From: Brasenia schreberi | Taxonomy: Eukaryota > Streptophyta > Magnoliopsida > Nymphaeales > Cabombaceae | Direction of reading: 5' to 3' | Assembly (NCBI GenBank): GCA_036023115.1 | Contig: JAYKKT010000041.1 | Location: 2,322,501 to 2,386,500 of the forward strand | DNA: 64,000 nt | In this document: positions 39,074 to 51,150 of the stretch, one piece after another | How the letters are laid out: each line of letters begins with the position of its first letter | Numbering within the stretch: position 1 is the first letter of the stretch | Translations under genes and position numbers: made by a program | The notes under the pieces: model-generated | Told to the model about the DNA's origin: nothing | The model's database searches: none | What the model saw: only the letters and a program-made list of their open reading frames with translations

Positions 39074-42000
39074 CTCCGCCCATGTAAGGGATCACCCTTG
39101 CATTGCCGGTCCCAATCCCGGATAAAGGAGGAGGGTTGTGTTAGGCTTTCGACAGCCAGCGTAAAACTTCGTCAGATTTTTATAACATGGATTACAAAAA
39201 TTATGAGTATTGCTTTGGGGCGTCTCCGCCTAGTGACGTGCTGCAGAGCCCGAATGCAGTAAGAAGTAAGGGTCACTACATTTTTCCCCGAATGTAGTGA
39301 ATCAATTGCAGAGAGGATTCCCACATCATGGACGGGTGTGGGTAAAGAAGTTAGTCCCGCTACATTGCCGCCCGAGTGTAGTGAAAAATTTTCAGAGAGG
39401 GTCTCCGCATTTTGATTATGGATGGATGCGAGGGGTAAGAAAGCTAGTCCTAGATAATAAGATTCGTATTGATTATTGGAATACCGGAACATTATCGGGT
39501 AAGCTAATGGAGGTGGTAGATTCTATGATTAAGAGAAAGATTCATATTCTATGTTTACAAGAGACAAAATGGGTTGGAGAAAAAGCAAAGGAGATAGAGG
39601 ATACAAGTTTTAAATTATGGTACTCAAGTAAAGGAAAGGCTCGAAACGGAGTTCGTATTATTTTAAATAAAGATTTAAATGAGAGTATAGTAGATATACA
39701 ACGATATAGTGACCGAATCATGACGTTGAAATTAGTGTTAGGAGCAGAGGTTTTGAATATAGTTTGTGCTTACGCACCCCAAGTAGGACTAGAAGATAAT
39801 TTAAAGACAGTTTTTTGGGAAGAGTTAGATAAGGTGTTTCAAAAGATTCCACAAAGGGAGATGATTTGTTTAGGAGGAGATTTAAATGGAAGAGGTATTA
39901 GGATATCAAGGGATTCATGGAAACTTTGGTTTTGGGGATATAAACGAGGAAGGTAGGGAGATTTTAAATTTTGCTATGGCATTTGATCTCTTTATAGTCA
40001 ATACAATCTTCAAAAAATGAGATGAACATTTAATTACTTATAAGAGTGGCTTATCACAAACACAAATTGATTACTTTATTTGTAGAAAAAAAGATAGAGT
40101 TTGTTGTAAAGATTGTAAGGTAATTCCAGAAGAAAGCTTAACCACCCAACATAGACTTTTAGTTATGGATTTACAAATAAAAAAATAGACAAAGAAGAAA
40201 AGAGTGCATCGAGCTATTCAGACTAAATGGTGGAACCTCAAAAGCGAGAAAGAAGATATATTTAAACAGAAAGTCCTTCAAGGAGATGTTTGGAATTATG
40301 TTGGCACACCCTGTGATATGTGGAACAATATGGCTATACATATTAGGAAAGTAGCGAAAGATGTGTTAGGGGTATCTAAGAAAGGTGCACCAACACAAAA
40401 AGAAGTTTGGTGGTGGAGTGAAGTAGTACAAAATAAAATCAAGGCAAAGAGGGCATGTTACAAATTACATTATGCTAAGAAAACTAGTGAAACGTTAGAA
40501 GCTTATAAGAAAGTAAAGAAGGAAGCGAAAAAAGGCCGTTAGTGAAGCAAAAGCTAAGATTTGGGAGGACTTATATAAAAAACTCAACTCAAAAGAGGGT
40601 GAAAGAGATATTTTTAGGATAGCTAGGGTTAGAGATAAGAAAACTAAAGATCTTAATTATGTTAGATGTATAAAAGACGAGGATGAAAAAATTCTAGTGG
40701 CAAATGATAATATAAGAAATAGATGGAAAAACTATTTTTATAATCTTTTTAATGAAAATAAGGATGTTAGTATTAGTTTAGGAGATTTAGCCAAGTCAGA
40801 AAAGTATATAAACCACAATTTCTATCGACATGTTCAAAAGAATGAAGTCAAAGAGGCTCTTAAACATATGAAGGGTGGTAAATCGGTAGGACCATATAAT
40901 ATTCCTATAGAAATTTGGAAAATACTAGAAGAAATAGGAATCACTTGGCTCACAAGACTATTTAATAAAATATGGAAAAACCAAAAGATGCCCGAGGAAT
41001 GGAGAGCAAGTACAGTTATACCCATATATAAGAACAAAGGAGACATTCAAAATTGTGTGAATTATCGAGGTATCAAGTTAATGAGTCATACTATAAAATT
41101 GTGGGAAAGAATTATCGAACGTAGGTTAAGACAAGTATCAAGTACAATAGAGAACCAATTTGGATTCATGCCAGACAGATCTACTATTGAAGCGATTCAC
41201 CTTTTGAGACGTCTTATGGAACATTTTAGAGCAAAAAAGAAAGACCTTCACATGATATTTATTGATTTAGAAAAAGCTTATGATAGGATACCGAGGGAGG
41301 TTCTTTGGAGAACTTTGGAAAAAAGATGTATCCCATTGACATATATTAACCTTATAAGAGACATGTATGATGGTGCAAAAACATGTGTGAGGACTCATGA
41401 AGGAACGACAGACTTCTTTGAACTTAATATTGGGTTACATCAAGGATCAACTTTAAGTCCATACTTATTTATAGTGGTGATGGATGAGTTAACAAAACAT
41501 ATTCAAGATGAAGTACCTTGGTGTATGTTATTTGCAAATGACATTGTATTAGTGGAGGAGTCTAAGGAGAAAGTTAATAGAAAATTGGAACTATGGAGAG
41601 AAACATTAGAAAGCAAAGGCCTTCGACTTAGTAGAACAAAGACATAGTATATGGAATGTAAGTTTGATCATTTGGCTACTTCAGAGGACATAGAAATTAA
41701 AATTGGCACACATTGCATTCCCCAAAAGGAAAGTTTTAAATATTTAGGGTCAATTTTTCAGAGTGATGGAAGAATTGATGGAGATGTTACACATAGAATT
41801 AATGCTGGTTGGTTAAAATGGAGAGGAGCATCAGGTATTCTTTGTGATAAGAAGATACCATTAAAATTAAAAGGTAAATATTATAGAGCAGCAATTAGGC
41901 CTGCCATGTTTTATGGTTCTGAGTGTTGGGCAGTTAATCATCAACATGTACAAAAGATGTCTGTGACAGAAATGAAGATGTTGAGATGGATGAGTGGTCA

Positions 42001-42330
42001 TACAAGAAAAGACCGTATACATAATGAGGTTATTAGAAACAAATTAGGAGTGACACCAATAGAGGATAAAATGAGAGAACATCATTTAAGATGGTTTGAA
42101 CATATAGAAAGAAGATCAAAAGAAGAACCTGTAAGAAGGTTAGAAAAACTAAATTTGGAAAGTATTAAAAGAAGTAGAGGACGACCACAAAAGTGTTGGA
42201 AAGAAACAATAAAGAATGATCTAGCTTATTGGGAGTTAACTGCTAACATGACACACGATAGGAATACGTGGAAACAAAGAATCCATGTAGCCGACCCTGT
42301 CTAGTATGGGAAAAGGCTTAGTTGTTGTTG
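39074..42330 (+). mobile_element. Full-length RTE-like LINE, copy A (defective)
   Basis: Same structure and same start (CTCCGCCCATGTAAGGG) as copy B, and closely similar throughout. It is flanked by the direct repeat TAATCTCATTGATAA at 39059-39073 and 42331-42345. It ends GTCTAGTATGGG then AAAAGGCTTAG and TTG repeats. The high similarity to copy B suggests both moved recently. Confidence 0.94.
39187..42304 (+). pseudogene. LINE copy A endonuclease-reverse transcriptase, multiply broken
   Basis: Open pieces are 39297-39956, 40204-40542, 40697-41647 and 41651-42304. Compared with copy B it shows a 4-base loss near 39268, an 11-base loss at about 39893 that removes the conserved NGHVGK segment of the endonuclease, TGA at 40018, TAG near 40186, an extra A near 40529 and TAG at 41645-41647. 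The RT catalytic FADD is FAND (near 41532), which would itself abolish activity. Confidence 0.92.
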
Positions 42331-42345
42331 TAATCTCATTGATAA
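42331..42345. repeat. Target-site duplication, right, LINE copy A
   Basis: Second copy of TAATCTCATTGATAA, directly after the TTG tail of copy A. Confidence 0.92.
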
Positions 42346-42915
42346 AATGATTGAAACCTTTAAGGATATTTTAGTATGAATGTTGTATACGCATTTACCA
42401 CAATTTTACTCTCTCTATATGTGTCTATATATAGATAGCGTTAATTGTATAATATTTAGGTACATAAAAGCAAAACATCTACATATTTGAATCAACGGGA
42501 GTACAAAAGTACGAATGACACTTTTAATTAAAAGATCGATAGTAGCGGAGTTCAAGCATTTTTATGCATCTAAGACCATTATGGCTTTAACACCACCCTT
42601 CTCTCTCTATATATATCGGGTTGACCATGTAGATGCGACCCAAACTTGATGCAGTCAGGCCTGAGTCAACCTGCTTTTGGCTCAAACCCGGATCCAAAAC
42701 TTAACCTGTTTAACTCGAACCCGGGATAACGAGACCCCAACTCGACCCGTTTAATCGATTTGTGAACTCCCGCGTTTCTGCATGAAATGGCGGTAAAAGG
42801 TTAAAGGAAAGGGAAAAGAAAACTGAATACGAAGAAAAGACAGAGAGGGGTTTGGCATCATTTTATCCTCCTTAAAACTGCAATCATTTCCGCCCCTAGG
42901 ATTACCCCAAAACTC

Positions 42916-42918
<3 letters not shown>

Positions 42919-42971
<53 letters not shown>
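42919..42971 (+). promoter_or_regulatory. (GA)n tract in the presumed UEV1 5' leader
   Basis: An uninterrupted GA run ends about 30 bp before the UEV1 ATG. GA/CT-rich tracts are common in plant promoters and 5' leaders and can bind BPC/BBR-type GAGA proteins. That role is inferred from position only. Confidence 0.4.
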
Positions 42972-42975
<4 letters not shown>

Positions 42976-43001
42976 TTGAATTTGCAGGCGAAGGCAACAA
43001 G

Positions 43002-45737
43002 ATGGGTTCCGAAGAATCTACGGTTGTGGGTGAGTAATTCTGAACTGGAATTCCCCTCTCGTTAAGTTTCCAGCTACCATCTTCTGATGCATGCCGTCAG
43101 TTCATAGTTGATGCTTCTGTATCTATGTTTCCTTGTTGCGATTAACCCATTAAGCAGAGTTTCCAGCATTGGTTGCTTATGTTTTTTTGGTGAAATTCAG
43201 TTATGCAATTCGATGAATTGCTTGTATAATCCCTTGATTTGCTTGGTGTAGTGATTTCTTTCTATCTTTCTCCTTTCTCCTTTTGAATCTTTTGGGGATA
43301 TGGCGTCTACCGGTGTTCACACAAATTGGTAGAGGACGAGAACACCTTTCGGGGTTAATAGCTCATCTGATTTTAGTTATTGGAGCTCACTGTGGGGACT
43401 AGGTGCATATTGGTAGTTAACCAAAAAACCAAGCGTTTTCCCGCACAAAGTAACACTAAGTAGGGTCATCTTCATGGACTATTACTCGCCATAGAGCTAG
43501 ACCATGTGCCATACAAACGTTTAAGTTAAATAAAGAAGAAGAAAAGATCATGTTTTGTTTACTGTGTGAATGATGGCAAACCTAGGAATTGGACTTCAAT
43601 GTGTAGCTTATCAAGCAATGGCTGGGAGAGGTTGTGCTAAAACACGACGCTTGCTGACATTTTTATAGTTTCTTTGGGTTCAATTCAATAGTATGTGATG
43701 ATTAGGAACTATTTGTTTCCGAAAATATGGATCAAAAGTTCCTTTTCCTTATGAAGTATTGGATTTTTTCTAAAAGGTGGTCAAACGAGCTCCTTGTAGG
43801 AAATGAGAAGTGAGAGAAATGAAGTCCTGAAAAAAAGCTTAGAGTTTTAGGATGTGAAACTGATGCAAGGAGCAAAACATGAATCAGCAGTTGAAACAGA
43901 TGTTTGTTATGGGGAGGGAACTCAGGGAAGCTTCATTGTGAATCTGGTTTATGGTCGTTGCTTAGATGGACAGTGAGTCGAGTGAAACACAAAACGGTGG
44001 TAGACTGGTAGTAATCAGGGCAGTGAAGTCCCCATTAGTTAGCATAGTGGGTTGGGGCTTCCTCTGCTATCTTAGTGTGCGAGGTGATGCCCAGTATAGG
44101 CCCTGAAAGTCATTATCTTAACCTCAGGGGTTTATGCTGCCCGGATGACACTAAGTCACCACCCTACACAGCTTCCCCGAATGACAACCAAAGAAGATTA
44201 GTTCACATTCATATTTTGCTTAGATAAAATTAAGAAACATGCTGTTCCACAATCAACTTCTTAGGTTAAAAACTTAAAAACCCCAAGCAATTGTGTCACT
44301 TAAAGCCATGTTGCCGTTTCTACCAGATCTGGTTGACAGGACCTTTTTGTCTTGAAGGTAGGACGACATGGAACAGTGAAACAAATTATCTTTACCATAT
44401 GAGCATGCCTGTAGAGCCTAATTACCAATTTGACTGAATTCATGGTTATGTCTTTGTTTGGCCAGTTATGTGACTGCAGGAAAATCCTTTTATTTGTTAA
44501 CTAGCTTCCTATAAAATCCGTTCTTATATAATTTATTGCTTAATGTACTTTGAGATTTTAGTGTGCATGTTCTTTGACAAGATGAGGCTTATTGGTTTCT
44601 CATCTGCCAGTTTTCAAGCACACTCTTTCCAATTTCTCTAGTGTTTGTCTTTGTTCTTTCTTTCTTGAATTCTTAGCCATGACACTTTCAAGAGTCTGCT
44701 GTCAACTAACCGCACAGACAAAACTTATAATTGTTTCACGTTTCCTTTTTCACATATTTCCTAGTAAGCATGGAACCCTTTGTGTAACAGTGTTTGATGC
44801 CGTAGTCTTTGGTATGTTTGGGTTCTTGTTGTGTCAACTGCATTGTAATAGCTTTCTCTTTTTTTTCCTGGAGTGATGAACCTTTTGTTATTGAATGAAT
44901 TTGGATGCGCTTAGTTTTTATCCAGATCACAGGCAAGCAACTAAAGTTGGCAGTTCTACTGCTTTAATTGAAATTCTTGGTAAAGTTTTCCAACCTTCAA
45001 GCACATTAATATCAACTGTAGTCTGATGTATGCTTTCAGTTCCGAGAAATTTCAGATTGTTAGAAGAACTTGAAAGGGGAGAGAAAGGAATTGGTGATGG
45101 GACTGTTAGCTATGGAATGGATGATGCTGACGATATATATATGCGATCGTGGACTGGAACCATTATTGGTCCTCCTGGTGTATGCCTCTTCAAACCATTC
45201 AAGATTTATTATTTTCATGGTGGTAGAACCAATTTCTGTTCTCTCTTGCTTTTCAGACTGTTTACGAGGGAAAAATCTATCAGTTGAAACTGTTCTGTGA
45301 TAAAGACTATCCTGACAACCCTCCGACCGTTAGATTCCAGACTCGAATAAACATGACATGTGTTGATCTAGAGACTGGATTGGTATGCATGCTTATCTTA
45401 ATTGGATCTTCACATCATTCTTTGTGAAGGATTTTTGTGCAATGACAATTTTGTTTCATGCTGTTTGTTATAGGTGAATCCGAGTAATTTCTCTATTCTT
45501 GGAAATTGGCAACGTGAGTATACCATGGAGGACATCCTGACTCAGTTGAAGAAAGAAATGACATCACCTCATAACAAGAAGTTGTCTCAGCCGCTTGAAG
45601 GTTGGTTTATATAATTAACTTTGCAGATACCTTAGCAGTATCTCATATGCTTACTGCATCTCTCATCTTTTCCTTGTTCAGGAAATGAAGAGCGGGTCGA
45701 TCAGAAAAACTTAGTTCTCAAGTGTTGCATTCTCTGA
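43002..45737 (+). CDS. UEV1: Ubiquitin-conjugating enzyme E2 variant UEV1, five exons, CaaX-ended
   Basis: Catalytically inactive E2 variant that partners UBC13 to build Lys63-linked ubiquitin chains, acting in DNA-damage tolerance and signalling. Exons are 43002-43029, 45040-45179, 45257-45382, 45474-45600 and 45682-45737. They join in phase to 158 residues, the length I recall for Arabidopsis UEV1A. The UBC fold is recognisable from [17 protein letters not shown] (9-25), then [28 protein letters not shown] and [11 protein letters not shown]. The active-site Cys of true E2s is missing, as expected. The extra C-terminal tail ends KCCIL, so the last four residues C155-C156-I157-L158 form a CaaX box; Leu at X suggests geranylgeranylation. 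Intron 1 is long (2.0 kb). The start is the first ATG after a GA-rich leader. A LINE sits about 570 bp downstream of the stop. Confidence 0.96.
43030..45039 (+). other. UEV1 intron 1
   Basis: A two-kilobase first intron with donor GTGAGT at 43030 and acceptor TTTCAG ending at 45039. It holds no recognisable gene, mobile element or long microsatellite, in contrast to the laccase introns. This makes it the cleanest long stretch in the window. Confidence 0.8.
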
Positions 45738-46286
45738 TTTAGGTAATACTTTTCATATGTAAATATGTAATTGAAACCACTGGATGGAGCCCTTGAGGAA
45801 CCTTGAACAAGTTCCTCACCTTTTAAAGAGTATCGAAATGAAGATGTGGCTCACATTGAATAAACTTTTGGGCTTGGACTGTTTTGGAACGACACTACCT
45901 GGAGTCGGGCTGGTTCAACAATGTTATCCTAAAGAGAGTTAACGTTTCCGCTCCTTGAGGACTGATACTGTTGTATAGGTTGTTCTTTCAAGATAAACCT
46001 TACTCGCTGCTCCGCAAACTTGAGTCTACCTAAGGGCAAGTCTTTCTGCTGGGTGCACTTATGTGCCTAAACAAGTAACTAGATTTTGAGGGGGTGCAGG
46101 AGTTGAGAGGAGGTAGGGAGCAACAAGGATGGTATTTTTATGTATACTTTCTCACAACCTTTTGCGACATATTCCAAGTGTTCCACAAACATTTCATTAG
46201 CATCTATTATGTGATTGCTCATGAATATCAACAATTTAGTGTTGGTTTTCTTCCTTCAGAATCTTTTGGCCCCCAATTAACCTTGA
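45738..46286. other. UEV1 3' region
   Basis: Presumed 3' UTR and downstream DNA, up to the LINE B insertion site. No clear AATAAA was singled out. Confidence 0.5.
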
Positions 46287-46305
46287 GTAGACATTGAGTA
46301 ATGGA
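46287..46305. repeat. Target-site duplication, left, LINE copy B
   Basis: GTAGACATTGAGTAATGGA, identical to 49591-49609. The exact inner edge is ambiguous by about two bases, because the element starts with A or C next to shared A residues. Confidence 0.95.
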
Positions 46306-49300
46306 AACTCCGCCCATGTAAGGGATCACCCTTGCATTGCCGGTCCCAAGCCCGGATAAAGGAGGAGGGTTGTGTTAGGCTTCCGACAGCCAGCGTAAAA
46401 CATCGTCGGATTTCTACAACATGGATTACAAAAATTATGAGCATTGCTTTGGGGCGTTCCCGCCTAGCGACGTGCTGCAGAGCCCGAATGCAGTAAGAAG
46501 TAAGCAAGGGCCACTACATTTTCGCCCGAATGTAGTGAATCAATTGCAGAGAGGGTTCCCACATCATGGACGGGTGTGGGTAAAGAAGTTAGGCCCGCTA
46601 CATTGCCGCCCGAATGTAGTGAAAAATTTTCAGAGAGGGTCTCCGCATTTTGATTATGGACGGATGCGGGGGGTAAGGAAGCTAGTCCTAGATAATAAGA
46701 TTCGTATTGGTTCTTGGAATATCGGAACATTATCGGGTAAGCTAATGGAGGTGGTAGATACTATGATTCGGAGAAAGATTCATATTCTATGTTTACAAGA
46801 GACAAAATGGGTTGGAGAAAAAGCAAAGGAGATAGAGGATACAGGTTTTAAATTATGGTACTCAGGTAAAGAAAAGGCCCGAAACGGAGTTGGTATTATC
46901 ATAAATAAAGATTTAAAGGAGAGTGTAGTAGACATACAACGATATGGTGACCGAATCATGACATTGAAATTAGTGTTAGGAGTAGAGGTTTTGAATATAG
47001 TTTGTGCTTACGCACCCCAAGTAGGACTAGAAGATAGTATAAAGACAGTTTTTTGGGAAGAGTTAGATAAGGTGTTTCAAAAGATTCCACAAAGGGAGAT
47101 GATTTGTTTAGGAGGAGATTTAAATGGACATGTCGGTAAAGAGGCATTAGGATGTCAAGGGATTCATGGAAACTTTGGTTATGGGGATATAAACGAGGAA
47201 GGTAGGGAGATTTTAAATTTTGCTATGTCATTTGATCTCTTTATAGTAAATACAATCTTCAAAAAACGAGATGAACATTTAATTACTTATAAGAGTGGCT
47301 TATCACAAACACAAATTGATTACTTTATTTGTAGAAAAAACGATAGAGCGTGTTGTAAAGATTGTAAGGTAATTCCAGGAGAAAGCTTAACCACCCAACA
47401 TCGACTTTTAGTTATGGATTTACAAATAAAAAAATGGACAAAGAAGAAAAGAGTGCATCGAGCTATTCGGACTAAATGGTGGAACCTCAAAAGTGAGAAA
47501 GAAGATATATTTAAACAAAAAGTCCTTCAAGGAGATGTTTGGAATTATGTTGGCACACCCTCTGATATGTGGAACAATATGGCTATACATATTAGGAAAG
47601 TGGCGAAGATGTGTTAGGGGTATCTAAGGGAGGTGTACCGGCACAAAAAGAAGCTTGGTGGTGGAGTGAAGTAGTACAAAACAAAATCAAGGCAAAGAGG
47701 GCATGCTACAAATTACATTATGCTAAGAAAACTAGTGAAACTTTAGAAGCTTATAAGAAAGCAAAGAAGGAAGCAAAAAAGGCCGTTAGTGAAGCAAAAG
47801 CTAAGATTTGGGAGGACTTATATAAAAAACTCAACTCAAAAGAGGGTGAAAGAGACATTTTTAGGATAGCTAGGGCTAGAGATAAGAAAACTAAAGATCT
47901 TAATTATGTTAGATGCATAAAAGATGAGGATGAAAAAATTCTAGTGGCAAATGATGATATAAGAAATAGATGGAAAAACTATTTTTATAATCTTTTTAAT
48001 GAAAATAAAGATGTTAGTATTAGTTTAGGAGATTTAGCCAAGTCAGAAAAGTATATAAACCACAATTTCTACCGACGTATTCAAAAGAATGAAGTCAAAG
48101 AGGCTCTTAAACATATGAAGAGTGGTAAATCGGTAGGACCAGATAATATTCCTATAGAAGTTTGGAAAATACTAGGAGAAATAGGAATCACTTGGCTCAC
48201 AAGACTATTTAATGAAATATGGAAAAACCAAAAGATGCCCGAGGAATGGAGAGCAAGTACACTTATACCCATATATAAAAACAAGGGAGACATTCAAAAT
48301 TGTGCGAATTATCGAGGTATCAAGTTAATGAGTCATACTATGAAATTATGGGAAAGAATTATTGAACGTAGGTTAAGACAAGTATCAAGTACAACAGAGA
48401 ACCAATTTGGATTTATGCCTGGTAGATCTACTATTGAAGCGATTCACCTTTTGAGACGTCTTATGGAACATTTTAGAGCAAAAAAGAAAGACCTTCACAT
48501 GATATTTATTGATCTAGAAAAAGCTTATGATAGGGTACCGAGGGAGGTTCTTTGGAGAACTTTGGAAAAAGAGGTATCCCATTGACATATATTAACCTTA
48601 TAAGAGACATGTATGATGGTGCAAAAACATGTGTGAGGACTCATGAAGGAACGACAGACTTCTTTGAAGTTAATATTGGATTACATCAAGGATCAACTTT
48701 AAGTCCATACTTATTTATAATGGTGATGGATGAGTTAACAAAATATATTCAAGATGAAGTACCTTGGTGTATGTTATTTGCAGATGACATTGTATTAGTG
48801 GAGGAGTCTAAGGAAAAAGTTAATAGAAAATTGGAACTATGGAGAGAAACATTAGAAAACAAAGGCCTCCGACTTAGTAGAACAAAGACAGAATATATGG
48901 AATGTAAGTTTGATCATTTGGCTACTTCAGAGGACATAGAAATTAAAATTGGCACGCATTGCATTCCCCAAAAGGAAAGTTTTAAATACCTAGGGTCAAT
49001 TTTTCAAAGTGATGGAAGAATTGATGGAGATGTTACACATAGAATTAATGCTGGTTGGTTAAAATGGAGAGGAGCATCAGGTATTCTTTGTGACAAGAAG
49101 ATACCATTAAAATTAAAAGGTAAATATTATAGAGCAGCAATTAGGCCTGCCATGTTTTATGGTTCTGAGTGTTGGGCAGTTAATCATCAACATGTACAAA
49201 AGGTGTCTGTGACAGAAATGAAGAGGTTGAGATGGATGAGTGGTCATACAAGAAAAGACCGTATACATAATGAGGTTATTAGAAACAAATTAGGAGTGGC

Positions 49301-49590
49301 ACCAATAGAGGATAAAATGAGAGAACATCGTTTAAGATGGTTTGGACATATAGAAAGAAGATCAAAAGAAGAACCTGTAAGAAGGTTAGAAAACCTAAAT
49401 TTGGAAAGTATTAAAAGAGGTAGAGGACGACCACAAAAGTGTTGGAAAGAAACAATAAAGAATGATCTAGCTTATTGGGAGTTAACTGCTAACATGGCAC
49501 AAGATAGAGATCTGTGGAAACAAAGAATCCATGTAGCCGACCCCGTCTAGTATGGGAAAAGGCTTAGTTGTTGTTGTTGTAGTTGTTGTT
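46306..49590 (+). mobile_element. Full-length RTE-like LINE, copy B (nearly intact)
   Basis: Non-LTR retrotransposon of 3.3 kb inserted downstream of UEV1. It has a ~115 bp leader, one long reading frame for an apurinic endonuclease plus reverse transcriptase, no separate ORF1 and almost no 3' UTR. It ends in a TTG repeat. Flanking 19 bp direct repeats are at 46287-46305 and 49591-49609. The small size, single ORF and simple-repeat tail point to the RTE clade; that clade call is inference from architecture. Confidence 0.95.
46421..49550 (+). pseudogene. LINE copy B endonuclease-reverse transcriptase ORF, two one-base losses
   Basis: Frames 46421-47617, 47611-48585 and 48552-49550 are parts of one roughly 1,043-codon ORF broken by single-base deletions near 47607 (a run of A shortened in GCGAAGATG) and near 48570 (TTGGAAAAAGAGG). 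Endonuclease motifs are WNIGTLSGK, LQETKW, GGDLNGHVGKEALG and TQHRLLVMD. RT motifs are [51 protein letters not shown] and the catalytic FADDIVL. A KYLGSIFQSDG block and a C-terminal region with HLRWFGHIE-type sequence follow. The stop codon is the TAG inside the conserved GTCTAGTATGGG tail, so the 3' UTR is only about 25 bp plus TTG repeats. Confidence 0.93.
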
Positions 49591-49609
49591 GTAGACATTG
49601 AGTAATGGA
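49591..49609. repeat. Target-site duplication, right, LINE copy B
   Basis: Second copy of the 19 bp target sequence, directly after the TTG tail. Confidence 0.95.
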
Positions 49610-50491
49610 GGGGCACTTGGATTTTGGCTAGCAACACGGGTTACACAATATGTTCATTGATGTAACTGGCAGTAAATTTACTGAAATTATAATGGTCCCA
49701 ACTAATCATCTCTCTCTCCTTAATTTGCTCGAAGGGCCTCTAAGGCGTATTGATTTGATTCCCTGTAGTTGATTTTACCTTTTCTTTTTCGTAGGAAAAT
49801 TTTGAGAAATCCTTGAAGTTGGTTTACTATCACTGTATACAATTGGAATTATTTGGTTGATGCCTGCATATTCTGTCTGTGCCAACCCTTGCGTAGTTTC
49901 TCAATTGATTTTGAATGAGACGATAGAGGAGACTAACGTAGCCCTGTTCAATTCCTTTTTCCCCTTGATGGAAGTTTCCCTTTTCAAAGAACGGACTTGC
50001 TGCTCGAAGAAAAGATGGCCAATTTACAAGCAGGATGCTACTCTCTGAAGCCGGCAACCAACATCGGTGGTGAGGCCATGGGTCGGCCGAGGCAGGTTTT
50101 GTTGCGGTTCTATTTTGATCCATATGCAATAGTGAGATAGCACTTTTGTTATCCCATAGTTATTTCCATCTCCCTTAAACAATGGACATTCTCAAGCAGA
50201 GGGTTGGTTCTTGAGATCCAAGTCAGGCACTTAGTTTGAGACCCTTTTTTCAGAACAGTTCCATTGATGATTTAATCCATTCAATTAATTCGACGCATCG
50301 GATTCCAGTGTTTTTGCCCCGCCAGCTGATGCAGAAGCTCGGCAAGGGCTGAGCAGCTTGGCCGCTTAATGGTGTTACTGTTCCCAGTCTTGCCAATAGA
50401 AGGCAATCTTCCAGCAGGTGTTATAGGGGTGGTATTATAGCCATTGAAAGTCTCTAACCAGGAAGCTTGATGTCGAGTTTTGGTGACCGGT
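49610..50491. other. Intergenic, no gene seen
   Basis: Continuation of the DNA interrupted by LINE B. No supported coding. Confidence 0.5.
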
Positions 50492-51150
50492 GTTAGCGCC
50501 TAGTGCTAACCAGCCCTTTGTCCAAACACCTAGTTATGAAAGTAACGATTTTCAATAATAAAGTGAAGCATAAACTCACATATCTCTTAAGCATGTAACG
50601 ATAACTGTTTTAAAGAAGGTTCTTTTATTAATCAATGACTTCAAATTATACAAAATAAGGAGAGAAGCCTACGCTTAATGGTTGTTGAACTCGAGTGTTG
50701 CCCTGATTCTATACTTAAAAGAGCAAACAAGATGAATAACGATCAACTGGGTGGTTCCGGACGTCACTTAGCTCTTGCCTAACACCTCTCTATCTCTCCT
50801 TAACTCTCAATGGCTGCATCTTGAACCAAGGCTGCCGGGCTCCCTTATATAGAGTGGGAGTCAGTGACACGAATCCTTAATGTGGGGGGGATTCTAATGG
50901 AGTCCATATCGACCTCCTATACTAAATGGCCTAGAATAATACTCTGTACTTAATCTAACATTATTCGACTCGACCCAAGTAAGGACCCAACTCAGGCACA
51001 TCCGCGTGGGACTTCTAAGGTCACCTGCAACCCCATCAAGAAACTCAAAATACATACGCTGGTCTGATGAAGCATCCTAGAAAGGTTGGCTCCTGTGCAC
51101 ATGCCGATGGGATGTCGTTCTTGACCCTTAGCCTGATGTAGGGTGTTAAC
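50492..51150 (-). mobile_element. Candidate solo LTR
   Basis: Begins TGTTAGCGCC and ends GGTGTTAACA, a TG...CA frame. On minus it carries a CTATATAAGGGAG TATA-like box near 50855. No internal retrotransposon coding and no clear target duplication were seen, so this is tentative. Confidence 0.35.

Noticed and set aside
39297..42304. Endonuclease and reverse transcriptase ORFs as host genes
   Set aside because: Target duplications and a repeated, identical element structure show they belong to a LINE.
49830..50129. 99-residue minus ORF
   Set aside because: No recognisable motif, and plus-strand ORFs of similar length overlap it.
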